Part shown: positions 35,551 to 44,764 of the stretch, in pieces
Layout of the letters: every line of letters begins with the position of its first letter
Position numbering within the stretch: position 1 is the first letter of the stretch
Source of the DNA: Enterobacteriaceae bacterium RIT693
Lineage (GTDB): Bacteria; Pseudomonadota; Gammaproteobacteria; Enterobacterales; Enterobacteriaceae
Assembly: GCA_009668225.1 (NCBI GenBank)
Contig: WJYK01000002.1
Coordinates: 62,001 to 126,000 of the forward strand
Direction of reading: 5' to 3'
DNA length: 64,000 nucleotides
Notes under the pieces: model-generated
Database searches by the model: none
What the model was told of the DNA's origin: nothing
What the model saw: the letters and a program-made list of their open reading frames with translations, nothing else
Position numbers and translations under genes: made by a program

Positions 35551-36924
35551 GTGGCAAAAACATTATTGCGCAGCGGATGCCTGGATGACTTTCTCGCGCT
35601 GGGCGAAAACGGTCAGGCGGTATTTGATTCAGCGTTTCAGATACGCGAAACCTTACGCCTTCGTAAACAGCAGGCGGTCGCCGATGCACTGGCCATTCCC
35701 CAGCCTAACGACGAAGGTGACCGGGTAGACTGGTACGCGCCTCAGGAAGGCAGCGTCACCAGCTGGGCCGCTGCCAGCGATGAAGAGCGCCGCACCGCCC
35801 TTCGCTATCTGGATAATTGCTTATCTAACGTAGCCTCTCTTAGCGCCCGTTGCCAGCAGGCCGAAAAAACGTCGATACGCCTGTTTGGCGCTTTGCTGGA
35901 AAAAGCGCTGCAGTTCCCGGGCAGCCAACACGTTTACCTGGTTAACGGCAAGCCGGTTATCACCTTCTGGGGCTTTGTAAACCTCAACCAGGGCGCCCGG
36001 GAAGAGGTGCTGGAATGCCTGCGCATCGTTGAGCCGCGCGAACCGGAAATCGCCTTTATCCCTGAAGAAGTCATGCCGGAGCCTGAGTCGCTGCCGGTTG
36101 AGTTAAGCGAGCCGGAAAAGCCGCTACTTGAATCCCCTGTGGCTATAGAGGCCTCCGAAGACTCACCGGTTTATAGCCTCGCGGCGACCTACGCCAAAAC
36201 CGCGTCTGCTACGGAAGATAAACCGGCACCGCGTCCTGAACCTGTTGTTGTGCAGAAACCGCGCCACCGCTGGCTATTGCCCGTTGCCGCCGTCATTGCC
36301 GTGGCCGTGGCGGTTCCTGTCGGCTACTTGTTGTTTACCGGTCACCAGCATGCCCCCGTGGTAACAGCCCAGGCCGAAGTCCAGCCTCAGCCTATTGCGC
36401 CTGCGCCAATCCAGGCCGTAGACGTGGCAAAAACGACCCTGCCGCTGACGCCTGCCGAGGTTGTAGCACCGGCAAAACCTGAGCCCACACCGGTTGCAGC
36501 GCCAGAACCAGAGCCGGTCACCGTTGCGGCAGACGTGCCAAAGAATGCGTTAATTTTACCTGCCGAAGCACTAAAAATTGGCTCCACCAAATTCCTTAAT
36601 GGGACGTGGCGCGCACAGATTAATTTCAGCGACCCGATCACCGGTAAAGCGCCAAGCCTGCGTTACCAGATTGCCAACAATAAAGGCACGGTGCGCCTGG
36701 TGCACGGCGACAACATTGTTTGTAAAGCCGAGGTGTTCTCCGGCCTGCATCAGTCTGGCGCGTTGATGATTAAATCGCGCGGCAGCGCACGCTGCAGCGA
36801 CGGCACCCGCTACCCGATGCCGGAAGTGACCTGTAAAACCGGCAGCAACGGCGCAGCCGAGTGTACCGGCCGCTACGACGGCGACAAAGTCATACCGATG
36901 ACCTTCCGTAAAGTGAGTAACTGA
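35551..36924 (+). CDS. srfA: SrfA-family virulence factor
   Basis: 457 aa from GTG 35551 (AGGA upstream). A cytoplasmic N-terminal region (~1-235) is followed by one membrane helix (~239-261, WLLPVAAVIAVAVAVPVGYL), a proline/alanine-rich periplasmic linker (~265-330) and a C-terminal domain of ~125 residues with paired cysteines (CKAEVF..SARCSDG..VTCKTG..ECTG). First gene of srfABC. Molecular role unknown. Confidence 0.9.
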   Translation: MAKTLLRSGCLDDFLALGENGQAVFDSAFQIRETLRLRKQQAVADALAIPQPNDEGDRVDWYAPQEGSVTSWAAASDEERRTALRYLDNCLSNVASLSARCQQAEKTSIRLFGALLEKALQFPGSQHVYLVNGKPVITFWGFVNLNQGAREEVLECLRIVEPREPEIAFIPEEVMPEPESLPVELSEPEKPLLESPVAIEASEDSPVYSLAATYAKTASATEDKPAPRPEPVVVQKPRHRWLLPVAAVIAVAVAVPVGYLLFTGHQHAPVVTAQAEVQPQPIAPAPIQAVDVAKTTLPLTPAEVVAPAKPEPTPVAAPEPEPVTVAADVPKNALILPAEALKIGSTKFLNGTWRAQINFSDPITGKAPSLRYQIANNKGTVRLVHGDNIVCKAEVFSGLHQSGALMIKSRGSARCSDGTRYPMPEVTCKTGSNGAAECTGRYDGDKVIPMTFRKVSN

Positions 36925-36926
36925 TC

Positions 36927-39899
36927 ATGCTGGCGACTCTTTTTCACTACAAGCCGAGCGTAACGCTCATCAAAGACAGCGGCATTCAGTTCCTGGATTT
37001 CGGCCTTGCGCCGCAGACTAACGCCGCCCATGCCGGGCGCTTTGTGCGCCAGACGGCCAACGGTCCGCTTTTACGCCTGGACTACGATGTGGTCCCGGGT
37101 AAATTTACACTGCCGGGAGAAAACGGCACCGCGCCAGAAGTGGTGAAACCCGAAAGCACCATTACGCTTGGCCACTCCCTGCGGGTGATGGATAAAACCT
37201 GGCTGCCGTTGCCATTTCTGCGCTTTAACCCGCCTCGTACCTTTGTTGGCGGCCCGGATAACTGGGCGCGCGTACAGGTTCGTGTGCTGGACACGCCGGA
37301 CTCTGCGGGCAACACGGTGCGGATCAGCATCGCGCTGGACAGCAAGATTTACGCTGATGACCACCCTGCTGCACACCTTGCGCCAACGGAAAGCGACGTG
37401 CGTAACGGTGCCCGTTTCGCGCTGGCCTGGCATAACCACGAGATCAAAGAGTTCCTCGACCAGACCTGGGTGGACGGCTGGCTGCGTGAAGCCTTTAGTC
37501 AGTTCGCCACCCGCGTTGAAGAGCGCACCGAGCGCGACCTCGCGGCGGCGATGAAAGCGTTTGAATACCAGGCGCATTACCTGAATATTCTTGAGCTTAT
37601 CGGCAACCAGTTGGCGGTGCCGGAAGTTAAAATCGTCACGGCGACCCTGCAATCCCCGCCGATTGACGTTGATTTGGTGCTCGACGTGGGTAATACCCAC
37701 ACTTGCGGCGTCCTGATTGAAGATCACGGTGAAGAGAACGACGGCCTGCGCCAGACCGCAGAGCTGCAAATCCGTTCCCTGAGCGAACCACAGCTGATCA
37801 ACGACGCAATGTTTACCAGCCGCCTGGAATTCAGCGAGGCAAAGTTCGGCAAGCAGCACTTCTCCGTCGAAAGCGGGCGTGACGACGCCTTCGTCTGGCC
37901 ATCTATTGCCCGCGTGGGCGATGAGGCCCGTCGTATGGCTTGCGCTCGCCTGGGTACCGAAGGTGCAAGCGGGATCTCCAGCCCGCGTCGCTACCTGTGG
38001 GACGTGACGCCAGCCAGCCAGGACTGGCGCTTCAGCCAGATGGGCGTAAAAACCCAGCGTGAGCCGCTAGCCACCGCCTTCCCATTGATGAACCTGATGA
38101 ACGACGATGGACAGCCGCTGTACGCCCTGCCAATGGATGAGCGTCTGCCGGTATTTTCCCCGCAGTACAGCCGCAGCTCGCTGATGACCCTGATGCTGTG
38201 TGAGCTTCTGTCCCAGGCGCTGATGCAAATCAACAGCATCGGTTCCCGCCAGAGCATGGGGCACACGACCTCACCTCGCCAGCTGCGTAACCTGATCCTG
38301 ACGCTGCCTTCCGCCATGCCAAAGCCCGAACGCGAGCTATTCCGCCAGCGTATGCAGGAGGCCGTCGGCCTGGTGTGGAAGGCGATGGACTGGCACCCGA
38401 CCGACGACGGATTCACCCTCGAACGCGATAAAAAGAAAAGTATCGTGCCGGTGCCAGACGTACAGATGGAGTGGGACGAAGCGACCTGTGGCCAACTGGT
38501 CTGGCTGTATAACGAAGCGCTGGTTAACTATGCCGGGCAAACCGGACGCTTCTTTGAAAGCCTTGCCCGCCCCGACCGATCCCTGACGCCGGGCGAACCC
38601 GCAGGCAAAACGCTGCGCGTCGCGTCAATTGATATCGGCGGCGGCACCACCGATATGGCCATCACCCAGTACCAGTTGGACGACGGCGTCGGCAGCAATG
38701 TGAAAATCGCTCCGCGCCTGCTATTCCGCGAAGGCTTTAAGGTCGCCGGGGATGATATTTTGCTGGATGTGATCCAGCGCTGCGTGCTGCCGGCTTTGCA
38801 GGCCCATATCCACAAAGCGGGCGTGGCCGACGCGCCAGGGTTGATGACTACGCTGTTTGGGGAATCCGGCCGCATGGACACGCGCGCCACGCTGCGCCAG
38901 CAAACCGCGTTACAGCTGTTTATTCCACTCGGTCATGCGGTACTTTCATTCTGGGAAGAGAGCGATCCGGAAGAACCGGATGCGGTGCTGGAAGCCACCT
39001 TTGGCGAACTGCTGACCCAGATGCCAACCCGCAACGTGATTAATTATGTACAGCAAGCCGTGCAGCATGAGCTACCGGCCGACGCGCCGCAGTTCGACAT
39101 CATGAGCGTACCGCTACAGGCAGAAATTGCTTCACTGCAGGATGCGCTGCTGGCGGGCCAGTTTACCCTCACCGCGCCGCTACAGGCGCTGTGCGAGGTT
39201 ATCAACCATTACTGCTGCGACGTGCTGTTAGTGACTGGCCGCCCGGGCTGCTTGCCTGGCGTGCAGGCGCTGCTGCGCCACCTGCAGCCGGTGCCGGTCA
39301 ACCGCATAGTCTGGCTTGATAACTACCAGACCCACGAATGGTACCCGTTCAGCCAGCAGGGGCGCATCGGCAACCCGAAATCCACCGCCGCGGTGGGCGC
39401 AATGCTGTGCAGTCTGGCAATGGATCTTCGTCTGCCAAGCTTTAACTTTAAAGCAGCCGATATTCAGGCCTATTCCACCGTGCGCTACCTGGGGATGCTG
39501 GACGGTAATGACCGCCTGCTGGAGGATAACGTCTGGTATCGGGACATCGATCTCGACAGCCCGCAGGCAAGCCTGGACACCCGAGTCCACTTCCCACTGC
39601 GCGGCAACGCCTGCCTGGGCTTCCGCCAGCTTGATAACGCCCGCTGGCCAGCCACACCGCTCTATACCCTGGCGATCAATTCACCGCAGTTGGCGAAATC
39701 TATCGCCGGGGACGGGGTGCTGAACGTACGCCTGAAGCAAACTCGCGAGGCGGAGTCATTCCAGCTGGCCGAAGCCTGGCTGTCGGACGGCAGTAAAGTC
39801 CCTCTCGATCAGCTGAGTTTTAAACTGAATACCCTCGCAGGAAGCTACAGCGGGGCGACGCATTACTGGATAGATAGCGGGAGCGTATACCAAAAATGA
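36927..39899 (+). CDS. srfB: SrfB-family virulence factor, actin/Hsp70-like ATPase features
   Basis: 990 aa, 2 nt after srfA. Two motifs resemble the phosphate-1 and phosphate-2 loops of the actin/Hsp70/FtsA fold: DVGNTHTCGVL near residue 252 and DIGGGTTDMAI near 569. A later VTGRPGCLPGVQALL near 772 resembles the adenosine loop. So SrfB is probably a large actin-fold nucleotide-binding protein. Cytosolic, no signal peptide. It overlaps srfC by 4 nt. Confidence 0.92.
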   Translation: MLATLFHYKPSVTLIKDSGIQFLDFGLAPQTNAAHAGRFVRQTANGPLLRLDYDVVPGKFTLPGENGTAPEVVKPESTITLGHSLRVMDKTWLPLPFLRFNPPRTFVGGPDNWARVQVRVLDTPDSAGNTVRISIALDSKIYADDHPAAHLAPTESDVRNGARFALAWHNHEIKEFLDQTWVDGWLREAFSQFATRVEERTERDLAAAMKAFEYQAHYLNILELIGNQLAVPEVKIVTATLQSPPIDVDLVLDVGNTHTCGVLIEDHGEENDGLRQTAELQIRSLSEPQLINDAMFTSRLEFSEAKFGKQHFSVESGRDDAFVWPSIARVGDEARRMACARLGTEGASGISSPRRYLWDVTPASQDWRFSQMGVKTQREPLATAFPLMNLMNDDGQPLYALPMDERLPVFSPQYSRSSLMTLMLCELLSQALMQINSIGSRQSMGHTTSPRQLRNLILTLPSAMPKPERELFRQRMQEAVGLVWKAMDWHPTDDGFTLERDKKKSIVPVPDVQMEWDEATCGQLVWLYNEALVNYAGQTGRFFESLARPDRSLTPGEPAGKTLRVASIDIGGGTTDMAITQYQLDDGVGSNVKIAPRLLFREGFKVAGDDILLDVIQRCVLPALQAHIHKAGVADAPGLMTTLFGESGRMDTRATLRQQTALQLFIPLGHAVLSFWEESDPEEPDAVLEATFGELLTQMPTRNVINYVQQAVQHELPADAPQFDIMSVPLQAEIASLQDALLAGQFTLTAPLQALCEVINHYCCDVLLVTGRPGCLPGVQALLRHLQPVPVNRIVWLDNYQTHEWYPFSQQGRIGNPKSTAAVGAMLCSLAMDLRLPSFNFKAADIQAYSTVRYLGMLDGNDRLLEDNVWYRDIDLDSPQASLDTRVHFPLRGNACLGFRQLDNARWPATPLYTLAINSPQLAKSIAGDGVLNVRLKQTREAESFQLAEAWLSDGSKVPLDQLSFKLNTLAGSYSGATHYWIDSGSVYQK

Positions 39900-42037
39900 A
39901 GCAGTTAACTACCACGCTAACCCCTCTGGTGACCTGGGTTCAGATGACCCGCACTTATGCCCCGCTGCTGGATAACGAAGCGGACAGCCTGCTTGCCCGC
40001 CTGCTGCAGTTAAGCGAACGCCAGCGCCGCATCAGCGCATTGGAAGATGCCCCGCTGACGCTGGGGATTTATGGTCACGCACTGGACGGCAAAAATCACC
40101 TGTTGAATACCCTGCAGGGCAGCCCGAACGGGCGCATTGATATTCAGCTTGGCGACAAACGTCTGGATTATCTGACGCACATTAACCCCGGCCATACGCC
40201 GGTGACAATGGCCGTGCGCTTCAGCTCACAGTTGCCTCCGGAAGTGGATAATTATCCACTGCTGTTAACGCTATTTAGCGAAGCCGAACTGGCACAGCAG
40301 TTTATTAATCAGTACCACGCAACCGCAACCCCTCGTCTGGCAACATCAAGCGCCGTCACCCTGCGCCTGGCCGAACTGGAGTCCCGTCGCCAAACTGTGC
40401 CGACGCCGGGGTTAACCAGCGAACAAATCGCCGACTTGCTTAACGGTTACCACCGCCTGCAGCGTCGCCAGAATCACCTCGACGAGCGAGTATGCTACCA
40501 AATGGCCCAGCTCGCCCCCTCTCTTTCGATAGAAGACAGGGCTGTACTGTTCGCATTGTTGTGGGGTGAAGATAGCGCGCTGACGGAAACCTGGAAGCGG
40601 CTCGCGCTGGCGTTGCAGCATCTTGGCAACGTTGAACGGGTGCTGGCCCCTGCAAGCCTGGTCGTTGACAATTTCCTGCTTCCCGCAGAAGGTTTTCTGA
40701 TTCCAGCTGCCCCGGAAGAAGCCCCGGAGCAGGCCGATGTAATGGTGTGCCCGCTGTCCGATAATCTTCCAGGCTCACACTTAAGCCTGCCGCAACAAGA
40801 CCTGGCGCAACTGTGTGCTGAAGTCATATTCACCCTCAGTCAGCCTTCCGCGCTGCCGAATGTGGATTTACTGGATATCCCTTCTCAGCGGCTGGCCTGG
40901 TATACAACGCGCCTGCAGCCGGACACATTACTTGTTTGCAACGCCGTCAATGAACGCAGTCAAGTACAGCCTACCGGGAAAGCACTGGCATGGTGGGTGG
41001 ACAGTACGCAAAGTCCCGGGCACAGCTCGCTACCCGGGCTGGTTTGGGCTATCACGCCGTTCGACACCCGCTTTACCCTTGGTGCCAGCCTTGATGACGG
41101 CGTACAGCGACTGGTCGGCTACCCGGGGAAACGCTGGGGAACGTTACAGGCGCTCGACAGCAGAAATATGCACCGCCTGCTGGAATGGTTGACGGATGCG
41201 CTAAATTCCACACGCCGTGAGCAACGCATTACTGCCCTACGAAACGATCTGGATGCACAGACCGTTGCGCTGTTTCAGCGCTTTAGTGACGCACACCAAA
41301 TCCCCCCCCAACAGGCCCGCCAGCAGGCCGAAGATCTTGTACGCGCCCTGCAGGCCAGGGCGACCCAGCACGGTAATCTACTGGCAAGCCTTGTGCCATC
41401 GCGCGATGCGTTGCAGCAGCGCTGGCTACAGCATCAACAGCAGCATCAACCCAAACCGGAGGGCTTTGCGCTAGAGATAGACCTGTTTGCCGACAGCGTT
41501 GAGCATGACGTGCCGATGAACGATAGCATCAGCTATGCTCATGCCGTACACCAACTTTGGGTTAATCACCTGCGCCTGCTGGGCCATCGCCGCGAAGCCG
41601 CGCATCAGTTTGGCCTGGACAGCGTGCAGCTTCAGGCCCTGTGTGACGTGCTGATCGTCGCCAGTTACCGTCTGGACGTACCGATGATGCTGGAGCGTAG
41701 CATGCAGAACGGCGAGTCGGGGCTTGAGCTGGATATTTCCCGCGCCAGCACGGTGTTGGGTGATTTTATTGCCTGGCTGGGTTACGCCAGCGTCCCGGTC
41801 GCGGGTCGCCCCGCCAGCCGCGTCAACAAAGGGCTGACGGTGTTTGCGCCTCCCGCACAGGCGGATATCAGCCGCCGCCTGACGAAGCTGGGTGAACAGC
41901 CAACAAGAGGCAACGCCAGCTACGTTTACGACTGGCTGGTCGCCCTGTATACCCGAGCCACCGAGAATATCGGCTACCAGAACCCGCTGGATATTAACGA
42001 GAAGCAGCGGCAAACGCTGTTGAAGCTGCTGGGGTAA
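39896..42037 (+). CDS. srfC: SrfC-family virulence factor, P-loop-like motif
   Basis: 713 aa, starting inside the srfB stop (ATGA). Near residues 55-70, GIYGHALDGKNHLLNTL resembles a G1/Walker A loop (GxxxxGKN), and VDLLDIPSQ near 322 could be a degraded G3 motif, suggesting a dynamin-like or GTPase-derived protein. The rest is mostly helical. It completes the three-gene operon. Confidence 0.9.
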   Translation: MKQLTTTLTPLVTWVQMTRTYAPLLDNEADSLLARLLQLSERQRRISALEDAPLTLGIYGHALDGKNHLLNTLQGSPNGRIDIQLGDKRLDYLTHINPGHTPVTMAVRFSSQLPPEVDNYPLLLTLFSEAELAQQFINQYHATATPRLATSSAVTLRLAELESRRQTVPTPGLTSEQIADLLNGYHRLQRRQNHLDERVCYQMAQLAPSLSIEDRAVLFALLWGEDSALTETWKRLALALQHLGNVERVLAPASLVVDNFLLPAEGFLIPAAPEEAPEQADVMVCPLSDNLPGSHLSLPQQDLAQLCAEVIFTLSQPSALPNVDLLDIPSQRLAWYTTRLQPDTLLVCNAVNERSQVQPTGKALAWWVDSTQSPGHSSLPGLVWAITPFDTRFTLGASLDDGVQRLVGYPGKRWGTLQALDSRNMHRLLEWLTDALNSTRREQRITALRNDLDAQTVALFQRFSDAHQIPPQQARQQAEDLVRALQARATQHGNLLASLVPSRDALQQRWLQHQQQHQPKPEGFALEIDLFADSVEHDVPMNDSISYAHAVHQLWVNHLRLLGHRREAAHQFGLDSVQLQALCDVLIVASYRLDVPMMLERSMQNGESGLELDISRASTVLGDFIAWLGYASVPVAGRPASRVNKGLTVFAPPAQADISRRLTKLGEQPTRGNASYVYDWLVALYTRATENIGYQNPLDINEKQRQTLLKLLG

Positions 42038-42803
42038 ATTGGGGAACATTATCGCTGAGTAGATCGGCACGATGCTCTATGAAGAAATGATGAAGGTTCC
42101 GTTCACTTCCAGCCCTGTTTTATATGCAGCCACCGAACCGGTGAACGTCTCGGGAGAATCATCGTCATTCCCCCGAGCCCCCGGACTCCCGGCCAAATAA
42201 ATCGACCGCTGAAGCGGCAGACCTCCGTTTTATCTCCCAGTCCTGGGTCGGCTGAGATGCGTTCCCGACGCTCTCAGCCTCCGGCCGTTCCCGACGTCCG
42301 GACCCTGGCCAGTCTGAGAGAAAACCGAGGCGATTTAAGCCGGAACCGTGCCTCGCTTTTAGCCCGCAGCCACGCTGAAAGTCACAGGCGCTGCAAGTCC
42401 CACAGCCACGCCCTTGTTCCCGGCTCTCATCGCCCCCGGTTATGACCCAACTCAGGCGGGGTTGAGCTGCCGGGAGCAGCGAAAGAGAGCGATCGTCGGG
42501 AACGAATCACGAACGACCCCGAATGTTTGGGTGATAGCCGGTGGGTTTACCGCTTCAGCGGCGATGAGCTTGCCGGGCGCCGGGGCTGTTCGGGGGATGG
42601 CGTTATCCCCCGGACACGTTCACCGGTGCAGTGGCTACATATAAATCAGCATTTGAAGTGAACGGGATATTCGCCATACCTTCGTAAACGGATCTATAGC
42701 TAGCAAGCAGGCAATCACAACAAATTCTGGCAGGTGGCAACCCGTTAACTTTCCCGCTACAATCCGCCTACCCATCAACTAACTCAATATAAGGAGGATC
42801 CCC
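42038..42803. other. Gene-poor stretch after srfC
   Basis: No family-supported gene lies between srfC and the ABC-F leader ORF. The stretch holds the inverted-repeat-bounded element at 42099-42665, described separately, and about 140 bp of AT-richer sequence that should contain the ABC-F promoter; no clear -35/-10 pair was identified. Short open frames (42257-42445, 42414-42644) have no protein-like features. Confidence 0.6.
42099..42665. mobile_element. 567 bp element bounded by 49 bp inverted repeats
   Basis: 42099-42147 and the reverse complement of 42617-42665 agree at 41 of 49 positions; both begin CCGTTCACTTC and end ACCGGTGAACG. Each arm encodes an outward-facing frame end: on minus FTGSVAAYKTGLEVNGTF..., stop at 42078; on plus FTGAVATYKSAFEVNGIF..., stop at 42686. 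Codon-level similarity continues outside the repeats to both stops. The middle (469 bp) is GC-rich with many short repeats. No transposase and no clear target duplication. Confidence 0.6.
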
Positions 42804-42887
42804 ATGATGTCTTGTGAGCGCTTTAACCGTTCGCATACTTTTGGCGATCGTCTCTGCTCAAGCGTTATCGGTTCCGTGCTGCGATAA
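42804..42887 (+). CDS. 27 aa leader peptide upstream of ABC-F gene
   Basis: ATG 42804 follows AAGGAGG at 6 nt, a far stronger ribosome site than that of the ABC-F gene itself. The peptide is MMSCERFNRSHTFGDRLCSS followed by VIGSVLR, then TAA. Its last third lies in the left arm and loop of a large hairpin, so ribosome position would decide whether that hairpin forms. This is the layout of translation attenuators of antibiotic-inducible genes. Confidence 0.6.
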   Translation: MMSCERFNRSHTFGDRLCSSVIGSVLR

Positions 42888-42900
42888 CTTCGGCTTGAGC
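42856..42900 (+). promoter_or_regulatory. Leader hairpin overlapping the leader peptide
   Basis: GCTCAAGC plus GTTATCG (42856-42870) pair with CGATAAC (42882-42888) and GCTTGAGC (42893-42900), leaving an 11 nt loop and a 4 nt bulge. This 15 bp stem contains the last codons and stop of the leader peptide and ends about 100 nt before the ABC-F start. Confidence 0.65.
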
Positions 42901-42997
42901 GAAGAAACTTACTGAATCCCTTCCCTCGGGCTTACCGGGTTATCGTCAGCGTTGTATGACGAGGCGTTTGCACGCCATAACTCTTGAGTAAGCACAT

Positions 42998-44728
42998 ATG
43001 AGCACTTTATTAACCGCCCAATCTCTGCACCTCGACACCGCTTTCGGTTCGCTGCTGGAGTCCATCACTTTTACCCTGAAAAAAGGCGACCGCATTGGCC
43101 TGATTGGTCATAACGGCTGCGGCAAAAGTACCCTGCTGAAACTGTTGGACGGCACGCTTACGCCCACCAGCGGTTCGGTCACGCGCGCGGCAACCTGCCT
43201 GATGGCAAGGGTTGAGCAGCATCTACCGCAAAGCCTCAATGCGATGACCATGCTCGACGCCGTCCTCGCGCAGGTAGAGGAAAACCAGCGCGACAGCGAA
43301 CGCTGGCGCGCTGAAGCCCTGCTGGCAAGCATGGGCTTTAGCGACGCGGACTGGCAACTGACTTCCGGCACGCTGAGCGGCGGGCAGCATACCCGCCTGC
43401 TGCTGGCGCGTGCGCTGATAAGCGAGCCGGATCTGCTATTACTGGATGAGCCCAGCAACCACCTCGATCTGCCCACACTGCTGTGGCTGGAACGGTTCCT
43501 GCGCGGCTGGAGCGGTAGCTTTGTGCTGGTTTCTCACGACCGCAGCCTGCTGGACAACGTCACCAACGGCAGTTGGATCCTGCGCGATCGTGCGCTGCAT
43601 TTCTTTGCGCTGCCGTGTACTCAGGCACGCAGCGCGCTGGAAGAACGGGACAAAACCGATGCCCACCGCCGCCAGGCGGAGCAAAAGGAAATTGATCGTA
43701 TTACCGCCAGCGCCAAACGTCTGGCGATTTGGGGGCGGGTCTACGACAACGAGGACCTCTCCCGAAAAGCCAAGCAGATGGAGAAACGCATCGACCGGCT
43801 GAAGGACGAGCAAACCGAGCTACCTGCCGGTAGCCAGTGGCGGCTAAAGCTGAAAGGCGAAGCGCTGATTGCCGACAGGCTGCTGGAGCTGGAAGCGCTG
43901 AACGTTCGGCCCGCGCCAGAATGCGAGCCGCTGTTTACCCTGGCGTTACAGAGGGTGAAAAGTGGCGATCGCGTGGCGGTGATAGGCCGTAACGGCTGCG
44001 GAAAGTCGTCGCTGTTGCGCCTGCTTTGGCAGCAGTATCAGCAGCCCGAGCGCGAGGAAGGCATTCGCCTGCATCCTCGCGTTCACCTGGGGTATTACGA
44101 CCAGACGCTGCATCAGCTTAACGACGGTGACTCACTGCTGGCGGCGCTGGAGCCCTTTGCCCCGCTCAGCGAGCAGGACAGGAAAATGGCGTTAATCAGC
44201 GCTGGATTCCCGTGGCTGCGGCATCAACAAACCGTCAGTACGCTCAGCGGCGGCGAACGTTCAAGGCTGCTGTTTGTCGGCCTGACGCTGGCCCGCTACT
44301 CCCTGCTGATGCTGGACGAGCCAACCAACCACCTGGATATGGAAGGCAAAGAGGCGCTGGCGGAAACGCTGCAAACCTTTGAAGGCGGCGTGCTGCTGGT
44401 GACCCACGATCGTGAGCTGATCGCCAAAGGCTGTAACCGCTTCTGGCTGGTAGATAATAGCCTGCTGAGCGAATGGCACGATCTGGATGCACTCTACGCT
44501 CTGTTGACCGCGGAGGAAATCGGGCAGCCTATGAACGACGCGAAACCTCAGCCCGTACAGACCGTCACTGAACACTACCGCGAAAGCGATGCGCTGCTGA
44601 AGCGGCTTATCGAGCTTGAGGATAAGCTGGCTGAGGACATTGCGCGTAAGGAAAAGCACCAGAAACCAGCGCTACAAAAGCAGTGGCGTGAAGAGATAGC
44701 GGCGCTAAATAAAAAGTTAGCGATTTAA
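42998..44728 (+). CDS. ABC-F family ATPase
   Basis: 576 aa with two nucleotide-binding domains and no membrane helices. Domain 1: Walker A GHNGCGKST, signature LSGGQHTRL, Walker B LLLLDEPSNHLD. A charged linker follows (~190-290), then domain 2: GRNGCGKSS, LSGGERSRL, LLMLDEPTNHLD, and a coiled C-terminal tail. Not one of the four E. coli members (EttA, Uup, YbiT, YheS) as far as I can recognise. ABC-F proteins act on the ribosome; some protect against antibiotics, which the leader upstream would fit. Confidence 0.9.
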   Translation: MSTLLTAQSLHLDTAFGSLLESITFTLKKGDRIGLIGHNGCGKSTLLKLLDGTLTPTSGSVTRAATCLMARVEQHLPQSLNAMTMLDAVLAQVEENQRDSERWRAEALLASMGFSDADWQLTSGTLSGGQHTRLLLARALISEPDLLLLDEPSNHLDLPTLLWLERFLRGWSGSFVLVSHDRSLLDNVTNGSWILRDRALHFFALPCTQARSALEERDKTDAHRRQAEQKEIDRITASAKRLAIWGRVYDNEDLSRKAKQMEKRIDRLKDEQTELPAGSQWRLKLKGEALIADRLLELEALNVRPAPECEPLFTLALQRVKSGDRVAVIGRNGCGKSSLLRLLWQQYQQPEREEGIRLHPRVHLGYYDQTLHQLNDGDSLLAALEPFAPLSEQDRKMALISAGFPWLRHQQTVSTLSGGERSRLLFVGLTLARYSLLMLDEPTNHLDMEGKEALAETLQTFEGGVLLVTHDRELIAKGCNRFWLVDNSLLSEWHDLDALYALLTAEEIGQPMNDAKPQPVQTVTEHYRESDALLKRLIELEDKLAEDIARKEKHQKPALQKQWREEIAALNKKLAI

Positions 44729-44732
44729 GCTC

Positions 44733-44764
44733 AAAGGCCATCCTCCGGGATGGCCTTTTTTTCT
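44733..44764. terminator. Bidirectional terminator after ABC-F gene
   Basis: AAAGGCCATCC and GGATGGCCTTT form an 11 bp stem with a 4 nt loop, followed by a T-run on the plus strand and by an A-run complement on the minus side. Shared with the convergent hydrolase gene, whose stop it touches. Confidence 0.88.
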
